From Arthrobacter citreus (GTDB lineage: Bacteria > Actinomycetota > Actinomycetes > Actinomycetales > Micrococcaceae), in the NCBI RefSeq assembly GCF_038405225.1, contig NZ_CP151657.1, forward strand, positions 2,232,001 through 2,296,000: 64,000 nucleotides of DNA, given 5' to 3'. Positions 24,172 to 33,679 of this stretch are shown here, one piece after another (position 1 is the stretch's first letter; each line of letters opens with the position of its first letter). The notes beneath the pieces were generated by a model that ran no database searches, was not told the origin of the DNA, and worked only from the letters and a program-made list of their open reading frames with translations. A program made the translations under genes and the position numbers.

Positions 24172-25842
24172 TTGTCCAGTTCCATGCACCGCGTTTTGGT
24201 GCTGTTGGGTATTCGTCACGAATTCCATGAATTATCCCTGCGCCTCCGGGTCGCACTGAGCCAGTTTCCGCTGGTCGTTTCCGTACTTCTGGCCCTTCCG
24301 CTTGTTGCCCTGGTAAATCCTGAAACCTTCCGGGAAGACTCGTTCCAGCTCGGGCTGGTGGTACTGGCCGCGGCTTCTGCCGCGTCAGTCGCGATCCCCT
24401 GGGACCGGCTGTTTATTCCCGCTTATTGGCTGATTCCGCTGCTGGACTTTGCCGCCATTTCCGCCCTTTACACGGGTGGGCGGAACTCAGTGACCGGGTT
24501 GAGCCTGTTGTGCGTCTTTCCGGTGTTCTGGCTCGCCTGGTCGGGTGCCGCGCGCTGGCTCGCCGGGCTGCTGGCCTTCGCCGGGACCTTGCTGGTGGTG
24601 TGGGGGCCGCTTCTCGCAGCCGGACGCACCACGTTGAGCGAACTGGCCAGCCCCATGCTGATTCCCCTGGTGATGGTGGGGATCTTCTGCACGGTTGTTG
24701 TGGTGGAGCGTGACACCACAGCCCAGCACAAGCGGCTTGTTTCCGCGGAGAATGAGCTCCAGGGCAATCTGCAGGCGAGCAGGGTTCATTCCCAGCTGCT
24801 CAACGGTGTGCTTGAGACGGTCGACGTCGGCGTGACCGCCCTGGACGCTACGGGGCGGACCATCCTGATGAACAACAGGCAGCGTATCAATCATGATCTG
24901 GCCGGGCTGGGCGGCGATTCGGATCCCGGCGATGACGCACTCATCTTCGGTCTGGATCAGGTCACGCAGCTGACCCATGCCCAGCGTCCCACCCAGCGGG
25001 CGATGCGCGAGGAATCCTTCTCGGATGTCATCGTTTGGGCAGGTACCGGAAAGCGCCAGCGTGCGCTGGCCGTCTGCGCCCGCGCTTTACGGGACGACGG
25101 CGTCTTCGCCGGCACGGTGCTCGCCTACAGTGACGTGACCGATGTGGTCAACGCCCTGAATGCCAAGGAAGACTTTGTCTCCAGCGTTTCGCACGAGCTG
25201 CGCACTCCCCTGACGTCTATTATCGGCTACCTCGATCTTGCTCTCGACGACGCCGAGGAACGGCATCTGGAAGGCCCGGTCCGCACCGGGCTGCTCGTGG
25301 CCCAACGCAACGCCGAGCGGCTGCTCACTCTGGTGTCCGACCTGCTGACCACGGCCTCCGGGGTGATGTCCCTCAGCAAGTCCGACGAGGATCTAGTCGA
25401 ACTGGTGCGGACCGCCCTGGATTCCGCCGGCCCGAGGGCTGAAGCCGCCGGGGTGCAGCTCGGCAGTGATGTCCCCGCCACGCTGCCGGTCCGGGTGGAT
25501 CCCGGGAGGATCCTGCAGGTGCTGGACAATCTGCTCTCCAACGCCGTCAAGTACTCCCCCGAGGGCGGGATCGTCACCGTGCGAGCTTGGGCAGAGGCCG
25601 ACTCCGTGGTTCTGGAGGTCACGGATAACGGCATGGGGATGAGCCCTGAGGATCAGCGGGAGGTCTTCACCAAGTTTTTCCGCACGGGCCAGGTCAAGAA
25701 GGCTGCCATTCCCGGCGTGGGCCTCGGCTTGGTGATTACCAAGTCCATCGTAGAGGCCCATGACGGAACAATTAGCTTCACATCCGGACTTGGTGCCGGG
25801 ACAACATTTCGAGCGATGCTTCCAAAGTTACCTGCTGCCTAA
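24172..25842 (+). CDS. Membrane sensor histidine kinase, paralogue of the kinase at 12315
   Basis: A 556-residue protein from a TTG start at 24172. I chose it because GGGGG lies eight bases upstream, because its first 14 residues then align without gaps to the paralogue (LLGIRHEFHELSL against MLGLDKDFHDLTL), and because of the promoter position; an ATG at 24148 is the alternative. About six transmembrane segments include the shared PWDRLFIPAYWLIPLLDFAA stretch. A PAS-like domain, the HisKA box SHELRTPLTSIIGYLD (His341), the N box LDNLLSNAVKYSPEGG, DNGMGM and GVGLGLVI follow. All motifs needed for kinase activity are present. It pairs with the divergent response regulator. Confidence 0.92.
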   Translation: MSSSMHRVLVLLGIRHEFHELSLRLRVALSQFPLVVSVLLALPLVALVNPETFREDSFQLGLVVLAAASAASVAIPWDRLFIPAYWLIPLLDFAAISALYTGGRNSVTGLSLLCVFPVFWLAWSGAARWLAGLLAFAGTLLVVWGPLLAAGRTTLSELASPMLIPLVMVGIFCTVVVVERDTTAQHKRLVSAENELQGNLQASRVHSQLLNGVLETVDVGVTALDATGRTILMNNRQRINHDLAGLGGDSDPGDDALIFGLDQVTQLTHAQRPTQRAMREESFSDVIVWAGTGKRQRALAVCARALRDDGVFAGTVLAYSDVTDVVNALNAKEDFVSSVSHELRTPLTSIIGYLDLALDDAEERHLEGPVRTGLLVAQRNAERLLTLVSDLLTTASGVMSLSKSDEDLVELVRTALDSAGPRAEAAGVQLGSDVPATLPVRVDPGRILQVLDNLLSNAVKYSPEGGIVTVRAWAEADSVVLEVTDNGMGMSPEDQREVFTKFFRTGQVKKAAIPGVGLGLVITKSIVEAHDGTISFTSGLGAGTTFRAMLPKLPAA

Positions 25843-25901
25843 CAAGTCTGGCACCGAATACGCCGTAAGAGCGTCTGGGATCCTCATCCTGCTTCTTGGC
25901 A

Positions 25902-26957
25902 TCAGACCCGCCCACACTCGCCCATAGGTCGCGTCTCCTCGCCCCCAGTACGTCCTCTACGTCGGATGGAAAATAACCACCCCGCCCCAATTTGAACGCA
26001 TGCTGTCCGGAACAAAAGACTAATCCCAATTAACATGCCTCCCACAAACACAGGATATATAGACGCTATGAGCGGCGACCTACCACCGGCATAATCACCC
26101 ACTAAACACGCCAAGATGGCTAGCAGAGGTACATGCATGACATAGATCGGGAGAGTATTCCGACCCACATACCCGAAGATCGTCCGGAACCACGAAACTC
26201 GCGACAGAACGGCGACCACATTTATCCCAGCCCATACAGCAACAAATGCAGCGACTGTGCGGATACCAACGAACCTATCCAATCCCAGTAGATAAAGGCC
26301 CACGACCAGGCCATAAGAAACAACCGAGATTCCCGCGGTACGCGGGGTGGCGTCCCGACCTACACGTTGGAATATTCCGGGCATATAGCAGGCTGATATG
26401 AAAAAAACGAGATTCTGAGCCAACCTCGCAGGGACGCCGTCACCTGCAAACGCGTAGGCGCCAACAGAGATCAGACCGGTGACCACAAGAACCAGCCATA
26501 CAGGGAGACGACTGAGCGCTTTAGCGCAAACAAAATATACCGCCAAAGCATAGAGATACCAAAGGCTCGATGACGGGACTAAAACAACCGCCATATAATC
26601 ATGCAGCGAATGTACCGATATGCCATCAATACTTGATCCGAGACTACCATAAAGCGCAATAGCAATTGACATCCAGAGGACGTAGAGGTAGGCAGGCTGA
26701 ACCACTTTTGGTACAACTACATCTCGCCACGGTCTCGCTACAGCTGACGCGGCCAACATACCAGAAACAACAAAAAAGAGGGGAATGCGAAGTGGAGTTA
26801 GAACCAAATGAAAGGCAGACCATATGCGCTCTATCGGCAGCAGGATTTCCCAGTCCAGTTGAAGATAATGCTTGTGATGCACGTGAACCATGACCACCAA
26901 GACCATACAGATCCCTTTAGCTGCATCCGCCCATGCCAGTCGACCAGAGTAAGACAT
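25902..26957 (-). CDS. Acyltransferase-3 family membrane protein (polysaccharide O-acetylation)
   Basis: A 351-residue membrane protein with about ten transmembrane helices. The N-terminus (RLAWADAAKGICMVLVVMVHVHH) has the conserved pattern of acyltransferase-3 proteins, with the catalytic-type His in VMVHVHH. RIPLFFVVSGML and SSLWYLYAL follow the family order. Members acetylate sugars of exported glycans, using acetyl-CoA from the cytoplasm. It opens the first polysaccharide locus and, like the next 9 kb, uses many AT-ending codons compared with the GC-rich genes before 25.8 kb. Confidence 0.85.
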   Translation of the reverse strand: MSYSGRLAWADAAKGICMVLVVMVHVHHKHYLQLDWEILLPIERIWSAFHLVLTPLRIPLFFVVSGMLAASAVARPWRDVVVPKVVQPAYLYVLWMSIAIALYGSLGSSIDGISVHSLHDYMAVVLVPSSSLWYLYALAVYFVCAKALSRLPVWLVLVVTGLISVGAYAFAGDGVPARLAQNLVFFISACYMPGIFQRVGRDATPRTAGISVVSYGLVVGLYLLGLDRFVGIRTVAAFVAVWAGINVVAVLSRVSWFRTIFGYVGRNTLPIYVMHVPLLAILACLVGDYAGGRSPLIASIYPVFVGGMLIGISLLFRTACVQIGAGWLFSIRRRGRTGGEETRPMGECGRV

Positions 26958-27038
26958 ATTTTTCCCAACAAAGAATAACGAGACCCACTCACCTTACATC
27001 AATACAATTGTCCTTCGTCCACCAGCGCGTGAAGGTTT

Positions 27039-27056
27039 TTCATGTTTATGCATGAA
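27039..27056. repeat. Short inverted repeat
   Basis: TTCATG (27039-27044) and CATGAA (27051-27056) with centre TTTATG, lying directly left of the larger 27058-27105 element and in the same divergent region. Confidence 0.4.
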
Positions 27057-27057
27057 C

Positions 27058-27105
27058 AACGCCAGCTCCGAACACTTATTAATGTGCGGACTTCGAGCTG
27101 GCGTT
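27058..27105. repeat. 11-bp perfect inverted repeat in a divergent intergenic region
   Basis: AACGCCAGCTC (27058-27068) and GAGCTGGCGTT (27095-27105) are perfectly complementary. The 26 bases between them can form a second small stem (CCG..CAC with GTG..CGG). It lies between acyltransferase genes that read away from each other, so a terminator for either is unlikely, and no T-run follows on either side. Confidence 0.6.
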
Positions 27106-27214
27106 CTATGGGATCCCACCTTGCACCCCGACCATCGCTCAAAAGGGCTGATGCGGTTCTTCGCTAAAAGCTCTTCGGCACCGACCGCGGTGCATGATGG
27201 ATTAGGCTGGTTGG

Positions 27215-27694
27215 ATGGATATTAAGGAAATACTTAGGAACTCATTTGCGGCATCCCACCTCACTCCCGCCTCAGTCAGGGTGCGACTGCTCAGGCTGCT
27301 GGGATTGGATCTAGGAGCAAAGACCGCAATTGCTTCCGGTGTCACCTTCAAAGGGGGTTCGGTGACTACCGGTGAAGGCTGCTTCATTAACCATGGCGTC
27401 TATGTGGACCGTCGTGAACTTAGGTTGGGAAATAGGGTTTACATAGCCCCCCGCGTTATGTTCGCTACCCGCAACCACGAAATTGGACAAAGACACAAAC
27501 GTGCAGGAGACAACCTAAACCAGCCAATCAGTGTCGGTAGCGGTACTTGGATTGGCGCTAACGCCACGATTCTTGGCGGCGTAAAAATTGCTTCCGGATG
27601 CATTATCGCGGCTGGGGCTGTCGTAACAAAAGATACGAAGGCCGATGGACTCTATGCAGGCGTCCCGGCCGTGCGAATAAAGGATTTGATATAA
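27215..27694 (+). CDS. Hexapeptide-repeat acetyltransferase
   Basis: A 159-residue left-handed beta-helix acetyltransferase related to maltose/galactoside O-acetyltransferases. The hexapeptide periodicity is visible from about residue 40 (GVTFKGGSVTTGEGCFIN) through GSGTWIGANATILGGVKIASGCIIAAGAVVTKD, ending with the usual AGVPAVRI. The His in ATRNHEIG corresponds to the catalytic His of the family. It probably acetylates a sugar of the polysaccharide or a nucleotide-sugar precursor. It is the only plus-strand gene in this part of the locus. Confidence 0.88.
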   Translation: MDIKEILRNSFAASHLTPASVRVRLLRLLGLDLGAKTAIASGVTFKGGSVTTGEGCFINHGVYVDRRELRLGNRVYIAPRVMFATRNHEIGQRHKRAGDNLNQPISVGSGTWIGANATILGGVKIASGCIIAAGAVVTKDTKADGLYAGVPAVRIKDLI

Positions 27695-27961
27695 CGAAAG
27701 AAGCCTACGAAGGGCCACTCGACCCAGTAACAATGTCCTGATGTCAACATTCTGCCAGCCGTGACCGCAATTTCGACAGATGGACCCAAATAATCGATGT
27801 TTTCAGAGCAGCATTTACGGCGAGCTAATCAAAAAATCATAGGGTATATGCCAGGCCCACATGCTTCTAAGGGTAACTTAGAGAACCCAGATGCTGCCCG
27901 ATGATCGTTCTGAGCACGATCACGTCATTCGTAAGCAGTCATCTTGTCCAGAGTGGGCACG
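27695..27961. other. AT-rich intergenic region between convergent genes
   Basis: The acetyltransferase and flippase genes end facing each other across 267 bases. It holds a short inverted repeat, GATCGT (27903-27908) and ACGATC (27916-27921), with a 7-base centre. No strong terminator or gene is seen. Confidence 0.4.
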
Positions 27962-29206
27962 CTACTCAGCTTTAAAAGCCGTACTGGCATTTCTGCTGTC
28001 GACATGCTCAACCATGGAGTTGTCAGTAGTGCGAAGCTTCCCAATGCGTATGGCAAGGACCAAGCTCTTTAGAATATAACTGAGCGCCAAAGCAGCTGCT
28101 GCGCCTGAGATTCCAAACGCAGCCGTTCCGATAAATACACCCGCAAGAGTAATACAGGCGAAGACCAACCCGTTCACGGCAACAAACTTCTGATACCCCT
28201 GTCCTTGCAGCAAGGCACCCAACGACGGAGCCAAGCAGACGGGAGCGATCGAGACTAATGCCCATGCAAATACAGGCGCGGCCACGACAAAATCAGATCC
28301 AAAAAAGAGAACAACAATCTGTTCAGCAAACAATCCACCAAGCAATGCCACTACAATTCCAAGCAGCCCAACGACACACAGTTTTGTCCCTGCCCGTTTG
28401 ACTTCCCTGGCGGAGCTTCGGGAAGCGTGAGGGACTAGGACTGCAGTAGCCGCTCCCCCAATCTGGTTTAGAGGTTTCGTCAGCCGGAAGGCGGCAGAGT
28501 AGTACCCAGTTGCTTGAACCGAAGTCAGGGCAGCTACAATCGTCGTATCAAGGTTCCTCGAGGAGGAGCTAATATTTTCAAGTACAAATGGTGAAAACTC
28601 TTTCCATAGCCCCAGACGCACCTGGGGCTTTTCCATGCCACGTAGACGCACTCTTAGGTCTAAGGCGACATGTGTGACTCCACAAATTGCGCTAACAACA
28701 CATCCGAAAGCGTATGAAAGAACTGCATCATACGTTACATAATATGTGCCAACGAAGGTTGCAAGCATTGATAGGCGACGAACAAGGAGGTTGACGAATA
28801 CTACACTTTTGACCCTATCTGCTACAGAAACGGTAAGGCCAGCCTCCGTAAACTGCTCCGCCGCCAAAGCGATTGGAATAAGTACCAACCATATATTCCA
28901 TCCGCTCAAGATAACTGCTCCTGCAACACCAGTTGTTAGCATTACTGCAGCGGCAGAATTTCCGATAACACTCACGACCAGTCCGCCTGCGACAAGTGCA
29001 TGCAACTCTTTAGCGCGGGAACGCGGGACGTGCACCGCGGCACCCCAATCCGACAACGCATAGAGGACCGCTGCGATACTGGTGATCACAGCTATGAGAC
29101 CGAAGGCTTCAGCACCTGCCCACCTGACAAGAAGCAACAGTGACACTGCCTGGATGAGGGACGAAAGCCCTCGTGAAATAAGAAGGGCTGAAAACTGTTT
29201 CTTCAT
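27962..29206 (-). CDS. Polysaccharide flippase (Wzx-like, MOP superfamily)
   Basis: A 414-residue protein with about twelve transmembrane helices. The N-terminus (SALLISRGLSSLIQAVSLLLLVRWAGAEAFGL) is typical of the polysaccharide transporter branch. ATGYYSAAFRLTKPLNQIGGA in the middle also matches the family. It would move the lipid-linked repeat unit across the membrane for polymerisation. Last gene of the minus-strand half of the locus; 141 bases separate it from the polymerase gene. Confidence 0.88.
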   Translation of the reverse strand: MKKQFSALLISRGLSSLIQAVSLLLLVRWAGAEAFGLIAVITSIAAVLYALSDWGAAVHVPRSRAKELHALVAGGLVVSVIGNSAAAVMLTTGVAGAVILSGWNIWLVLIPIALAAEQFTEAGLTVSVADRVKSVVFVNLLVRRLSMLATFVGTYYVTYDAVLSYAFGCVVSAICGVTHVALDLRVRLRGMEKPQVRLGLWKEFSPFVLENISSSSRNLDTTIVAALTSVQATGYYSAAFRLTKPLNQIGGAATAVLVPHASRSSAREVKRAGTKLCVVGLLGIVVALLGGLFAEQIVVLFFGSDFVVAAPVFAWALVSIAPVCLAPSLGALLQGQGYQKFVAVNGLVFACITLAGVFIGTAAFGISGAAAALALSYILKSLVLAIRIGKLRTTDNSMVEHVDSRNASTAFKAE

Positions 29207-29347
29207 ATGTATCTACTGCACCTTCATGAAGCGAAATGTCTGATGACGAGCGACGAATCTTGGATTTCCAATATGTAGGATCTCTCAACCCATCAAGATC
29301 TTACCCTTTCTGGAGTGTAACGGATCTAGCCAAAGGAGACGGGCTAG

Positions 29348-30724
29348 TCATTGAGTTCCAGTGCTACGAGGCGACTGCAGTTGAGAGCCTTTAGTATCTT
29401 CGACGGCGAAATCTCGCTTTTTTGCCCACGGAAGCAGGATAGTCGATACGACAATGGAATACACAACCAAGAACATTGTGGTCCAAAATGATGACCTACC
29501 CCAAAAAGCCATTAGACCTATAATAACAAGCGGCGGAACCGGACTAAACTTTGCGCCAAAGGTCCCTAGCGCAAAAAAAGCAAGGGTGGCAGCAGCAAAC
29601 ATCCACGGCACAGCACTCTCCCCAGATGCGAAGTCCGCCCAAGGGTTTCCGCCAACCCCAACATTAGTGACACCCAGTTCTTGAAAAACGGTCGAAAAGG
29701 TGGAGACTTCAAAGGGTCTCAGGGCTGCGGGCAGCATCAAAGCCGACTGACCAGCAAACGAAGTGGCTCCGACCGCCTCGGGGTCGATATAGCCGTAATA
29801 TGCTGAAAGGAAAAGGCTGTTGGGCATTATCCATTCGTTCAGCCATACGAGCTTATTTTCACTCCATAACGTAGGAACGACAGTAAAAACCCACACACCG
29901 CAGATTAGGGCGCTAACGATCAAAGCCTTGATCCGACCGGAACGGTGACTGAGAAGCAAAATCGCGACAGCGGCAACCAGGGTCACGCTGAGGTAGTTCC
30001 GCCCACCCGCAAGAAGTGTTGGTAGCCACATCACGATGAAGCCGGACAGGTATCGCTTATGGCCCCCATTTGTGAGAGATCCATATAAAAGGACAACACT
30101 AAGCACTAAGGCAAAAACTACTCCAGCAGGACTGCTCGCGACCCAGAGTTGGGAACTGTACGTGTGCCTGGTTGCCTCCACTAGGGTCGAAAAATTGAAC
30201 CCAACAAATATGACGTCGTGGATTCCTATAACAAGAGCTATGAGCCAGCTGATTGTAAAGACCTTGCCGGCATTCTTTGTCAGTGTATGGCCGTATAGAG
30301 CATTTTGGGTTGCTAAGCGAGCCGCTTTTTGAAATCGCTGTGAAACCCCAGTCACCACTCCCAATGCCGCAGTCAAAAGTAGTGATGATGCCTGAACAAT
30401 TGCGGCATCTGAATAATCTGTATAAGTGGGGCGGGGATAATATGTAATATCCGCGAGGTACCCGAAGAACGAACCAACGGCGTATGGCAACGTCGCTAAC
30501 AGACACATGTTTACAATAATCGAACGCCGTACCAAAAGAGATAGACAAATAAGGCCCACCAGGCTGCTAAGCATGGCCACCCACACGTCATCCTGCGTCA
30601 GTGCCATCAAGGCAACGCCGAGCGCCACCATTCCCCAAACAAACTCCTGGAAAAAATTGCCCTCTTTTCTTGTGTCTGTCAGAGCGCTTGAGCGCCCAGT
30701 CGCCACCGTAAGCATGTTGGTCAC
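29348..30724 (-). CDS. O-antigen/exopolysaccharide polymerase-like membrane protein (Wzy candidate)
   Basis: A 458-residue protein with ten or more transmembrane helices and a large extracytoplasmic loop (about residues 285-360, LNEWIMPNSLFLSAYYGYID to ASGESAVP), the usual architecture of Wzy. Sequence similarity among Wzy proteins is low, so the call rests on topology and gene context (flippase and glycosyltransferases on both sides). The GTG start at 30724 overlaps the upstream stop by four bases; an ATG ten bases further in is possible. Confidence 0.78.
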   Translation of the reverse strand: MTNMLTVATGRSSALTDTRKEGNFFQEFVWGMVALGVALMALTQDDVWVAMLSSLVGLICLSLLVRRSIIVNMCLLATLPYAVGSFFGYLADITYYPRPTYTDYSDAAIVQASSLLLTAALGVVTGVSQRFQKAARLATQNALYGHTLTKNAGKVFTISWLIALVIGIHDVIFVGFNFSTLVEATRHTYSSQLWVASSPAGVVFALVLSVVLLYGSLTNGGHKRYLSGFIVMWLPTLLAGGRNYLSVTLVAAVAILLLSHRSGRIKALIVSALICGVWVFTVVPTLWSENKLVWLNEWIMPNSLFLSAYYGYIDPEAVGATSFAGQSALMLPAALRPFEVSTFSTVFQELGVTNVGVGGNPWADFASGESAVPWMFAAATLAFFALGTFGAKFSPVPPLVIIGLMAFWGRSSFWTTMFLVVYSIVVSTILLPWAKKRDFAVEDTKGSQLQSPRSTGTQ

Positions 30725-31560
30725 CCTAAGAGTCCTTGTACCCTCCCGCTGAGGATTGCCCAGTCGTCCCTAACGGTGCTGCCCCGGCTACGCAATCCAC
30801 GGAGGGTAAGCCTGCCCACACTGCGAATTACTAGCTCCGCCTGACCAAGCAACCCGTAACGCAGCCGGTACACTCTCCCCGTTCCACGAGCATAATCACG
30901 CAACCTTTTTCTGTCGTGCTCTTGCTGCTTTGCACGATCAGTTATTTCAATCATTGAGACGTCCGGCTGATATCTAACTCTGAAGCCTCCCTCTATTGCT
31001 CGAAGAAGCACTTCTGTCCCTTCACCGGACTTCCATTGCGACGCTGCCCCGAGCCCCAAGTCTTCATTGTAGCTACCAATCCGGTCCATCATATGTCGAG
31101 ACAAAAAGTATCCTGCCTCTATTGTGGTTGACCACACGTTTTTCTTGTTTACGTCAATAGGCTCGGTCCCAAACGCTATTCGGGTTTCCTCGCTCGGGTC
31201 TTCTGGCGAGACCCTTCCGCAGATTGCTCCCAAGTCACTGATAAAGTGGGCGGCGGCATTCTCAAAAGCGTTAAGACTATATTCAATATCGTCATCCGGA
31301 AGGGCGACAACATCCCAATCCGACACCAACGAATAAATCCCAGCGTTTCGAGCCTTTGAGAGTCCGATTGATGACGTCACCATGCGTGCACTGGGATAGG
31401 CACTGGCGATGATTAATGCCGCCGTCTCAGGCTGTTTCTGCGCCACAACCACCACCTCTACTGGAGGGAGGGTCTGCTTGGCGAGAGAGAGGAGGAGCCG
31501 TTCAAGTGAAGTAGGACTAGTGAGAGTTGGAATCACTACAGCTATTTTTGGGGCGGCCAT
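30721..31560 (-). CDS. Family 2 glycosyltransferase
   Basis: A 279-residue cytoplasmic enzyme of the GT-A fold. The N-terminus IAVVIPTLTSPTSLERLLLSL and the metal-binding ALPDDDIEYS (DXD-type) are clear, with LSKARNAGI as the ribose/nucleotide loop. A GEGTEVLLRAIEGGFRVRYQPD segment provides the acceptor/base side. It adds one sugar to the lipid-linked repeat unit. Sugar specificity cannot be read from sequence. Confidence 0.9.
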   Translation of the reverse strand: MAAPKIAVVIPTLTSPTSLERLLLSLAKQTLPPVEVVVVAQKQPETAALIIASAYPSARMVTSSIGLSKARNAGIYSLVSDWDVVALPDDDIEYSLNAFENAAAHFISDLGAICGRVSPEDPSEETRIAFGTEPIDVNKKNVWSTTIEAGYFLSRHMMDRIGSYNEDLGLGAASQWKSGEGTEVLLRAIEGGFRVRYQPDVSMIEITDRAKQQEHDRKRLRDYARGTGRVYRLRYGLLGQAELVIRSVGRLTLRGLRSRGSTVRDDWAILSGRVQGLLG

Positions 31561-31584
31561 CTATTCACATACTCGCATTCGTAT

Positions 31585-32655
31585 TCATCTTTTACGGTTA
31601 CTTGATACATCTGTAGTATTCTTCAACGCATCAATTATTCCCCTGCGACTTCCATACCTATCTGCAGTCGTACCTCTTATCAATTCTGAGTAGCTTCGGC
31701 GGGCATCTGGGTCATTGAGCAAGGCCTGTGCTTGTTGCAAAACTGCTACAGAATCAAAGCTGCGTGAGTTATGAACGAAATCGGCTAAGCCGAGGTCCGC
31801 GAAGGCACCGAAGCCCTTACGTTCATAGGCAAGGTGAATAACGAAGTGGCCCGCTCGCAATGCCATTAGGGCTCCGTGTAACCGCATGGCAATTACCACG
31901 CGGGGAGATTGGTTAGCGTCAGCAAACTCCGAACTAGTCAGTATCCGGACCGGGTTCAGATCGTTCATCGCCCCTTGGTCATCATTGCCGGAAGTGCTGC
32001 TCTGGACATATCCATCGAAAAATTTCACTAACTCGGCGAGCTCGATTACCGGTGCCGGCAATTTTCCCCTAACTTCACGGACAGACAACACGGGTGTAGG
32101 GTTTGGGGTTTTCTGCCAGTCTGGTCCGGTTACTGTCAATGCCGCCACATCAGGGACGCGGACGATGCCGACGCCATGAAGCTCCGCCAGACTTTTGTCA
32201 TCACGCAACATGACGGTTTCCAACCGATGTAGTGCCTTATTTGCGATTGCCCTGGTTCCGTACCTGAGCGGACCGATGCTTTGGGGAAGGTACACAACAG
32301 ACTTGCCCCGGAAAGCGGCGGCAACGAGCTGTGGGCCATGGATTAAGGCTGTCTTTATAAGTTCCAAGGGATAGCCTGCACGCAGATAACCCCCGCCTAC
32401 GCCTACAACTAGGTCAAAGTTCATGATGTCCCGAAGAGTGCGGAGGTAGTCGGAATCGTATCCTCTTCGCCGAAAACCACTGTCGACAACCTTCAAACCT
32501 GTCAAATGATCGAAAGATTTTGGATGCGAAGCACACATTGTAATAGCTGCATCCTGCCCCAACGACTCACGGATAAGTTCAAGCGCCTCTTCCACCAGAA
32601 GCCCATCACCTCGGTTCTTGGCGCTATAGGCGTGGAGAATCAGTACTTTAGACAT
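31585..32655 (-). CDS. Polysaccharide pyruvyl transferase family protein
   Basis: A 356-residue protein of the WcaK/CsaB pyruvyl transferase family. Visible features are the N-terminal KVLILHAYSAKNRGDGLLVEEAL, the GGGYLRAGYPLELIK loop, VVYLPQSIGP and the C-terminal VIAMRLHGALMALRAG. These enzymes transfer a pyruvate ketal from phosphoenolpyruvate to a sugar, adding negative charge to the polymer. The start overlaps the upstream glycosyltransferase gene by eight bases. Confidence 0.88.
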   Translation of the reverse strand: MSKVLILHAYSAKNRGDGLLVEEALELIRESLGQDAAITMCASHPKSFDHLTGLKVVDSGFRRRGYDSDYLRTLRDIMNFDLVVGVGGGYLRAGYPLELIKTALIHGPQLVAAAFRGKSVVYLPQSIGPLRYGTRAIANKALHRLETVMLRDDKSLAELHGVGIVRVPDVAALTVTGPDWQKTPNPTPVLSVREVRGKLPAPVIELAELVKFFDGYVQSSTSGNDDQGAMNDLNPVRILTSSEFADANQSPRVVIAMRLHGALMALRAGHFVIHLAYERKGFGAFADLGLADFVHNSRSFDSVAVLQQAQALLNDPDARRSYSELIRGTTADRYGSRRGIIDALKNTTDVSSNRKR

Positions 32656-33679
32656 GCGTCAGCCCTTCATATACTGCAACATGGGCTGCAACGCTTCGTG
32701 CCCAAGAGAAATCGTCAGCCCATCGTTTGCCGTTTCTCAGGCAGTCCTCTCTCAGACGGGAATCCGATAACGCGAGTTCGATGGACTCGGCGAGACCATC
32801 GGCGTCCAGACCCGGCAGTAACAAGGACGGACCGGCAACATCGCGAAGAGAACCTCGGTCAGAGGACGCCACCACAGCCCCTGCAGCCAGAGCTTCGAGG
32901 ACTGGAAAACCGAAACCCTCGTAAAGACTGGGAAAGATAAAAAGCGCGCAATTTTGCATCAATGCCACACGCTGCTGGTCGGTTACGAAACCCAGATAGA
33001 TTACATTGTCTGAGGATTCGATAAGCTCCATCGTCTCACGGTGGTTCCATGCTGGTTTTCCAGCAATGACCAAAGGCACTCCAGTCGATCGTAGCCTCGG
33101 ATCATTGAATGCCCGGATAAGATTGACCAAGTTCTTTCGCGGCTCTATGTTACCAACGTAGAGCGCATAAGCAGCTGGTAACTTTGGGAAAAGATCAAAA
33201 TCAATTTCCTGTTTTTTACTAAACATTGGAACGTCGATTCCGTGAGGAATCACAGACAAGGCTTGACGGTCGATATCAAATACTGCAGATATATCATCAG
33301 CGCTTGATTCCGAAACCGTAATGATTCGATCAACTGACCGAACCGCTCTCTTGACTCGCCCCCGCCAAATTGCCTCTTGCCGTGCGTTGCGTGCGGTTGT
33401 GATCCATCGGCTCGCTACGCCGTGCAGTGTCAGCACAGAAGGCCGTGAGCACGATACTAACGGGCCCGTGTCCGCAACATAATGAAGGACTTCGCCCTTA
33501 GTCCCGCGTTTTATAGCCTGAAAGTTCTCACTCACCATGGTCATAAGAGGGTGCGAGTGGGCAGGCATTCGTCCTACTTCAATACCGGCGTCGTTCAGCC
33601 CCGCTGCAAGAGACCGAGCATACGTCGTGTTCCCGCCCACATGTTTGTCCAAAATCCTGGCCGGCATCATTACACGCAA
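32648..33679 (-). CDS. Family 4 glycosyltransferase
   Basis: A 343-residue GT-B enzyme. It begins RVMMPARILDKHVGGNTTYARSLAAG, has the YVGNIEPRKNL nucleotide-phosphate loop (about residue 188) and an intact E-x7-E motif in SLYEGFGFPVLEALAAG. It closely resembles mannosyl/galactosyltransferases of exopolysaccharide loci. Its start overlaps the upstream gene by 10 bases, so three glycosyl/pyruvyl transferase genes form one coupled unit. Confidence 0.92.
   Translation of the reverse strand: MRVMMPARILDKHVGGNTTYARSLAAGLNDAGIEVGRMPAHSHPLMTMVSENFQAIKRGTKGEVLHYVADTGPLVSCSRPSVLTLHGVASRWITTARNARQEAIWRGRVKRAVRSVDRIITVSESSADDISAVFDIDRQALSVIPHGIDVPMFSKKQEIDFDLFPKLPAAYALYVGNIEPRKNLVNLIRAFNDPRLRSTGVPLVIAGKPAWNHRETMELIESSDNVIYLGFVTDQQRVALMQNCALFIFPSLYEGFGFPVLEALAAGAVVASSDRGSLRDVAGPSLLLPGLDADGLAESIELALSDSRLREDCLRNGKRWADDFSWARSVAAHVAVYEGLTHV

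Noticed and set aside
27058-27105. Bidirectional terminator
   Set aside because: The neighbouring genes read away from it and no T-run follows either arm.
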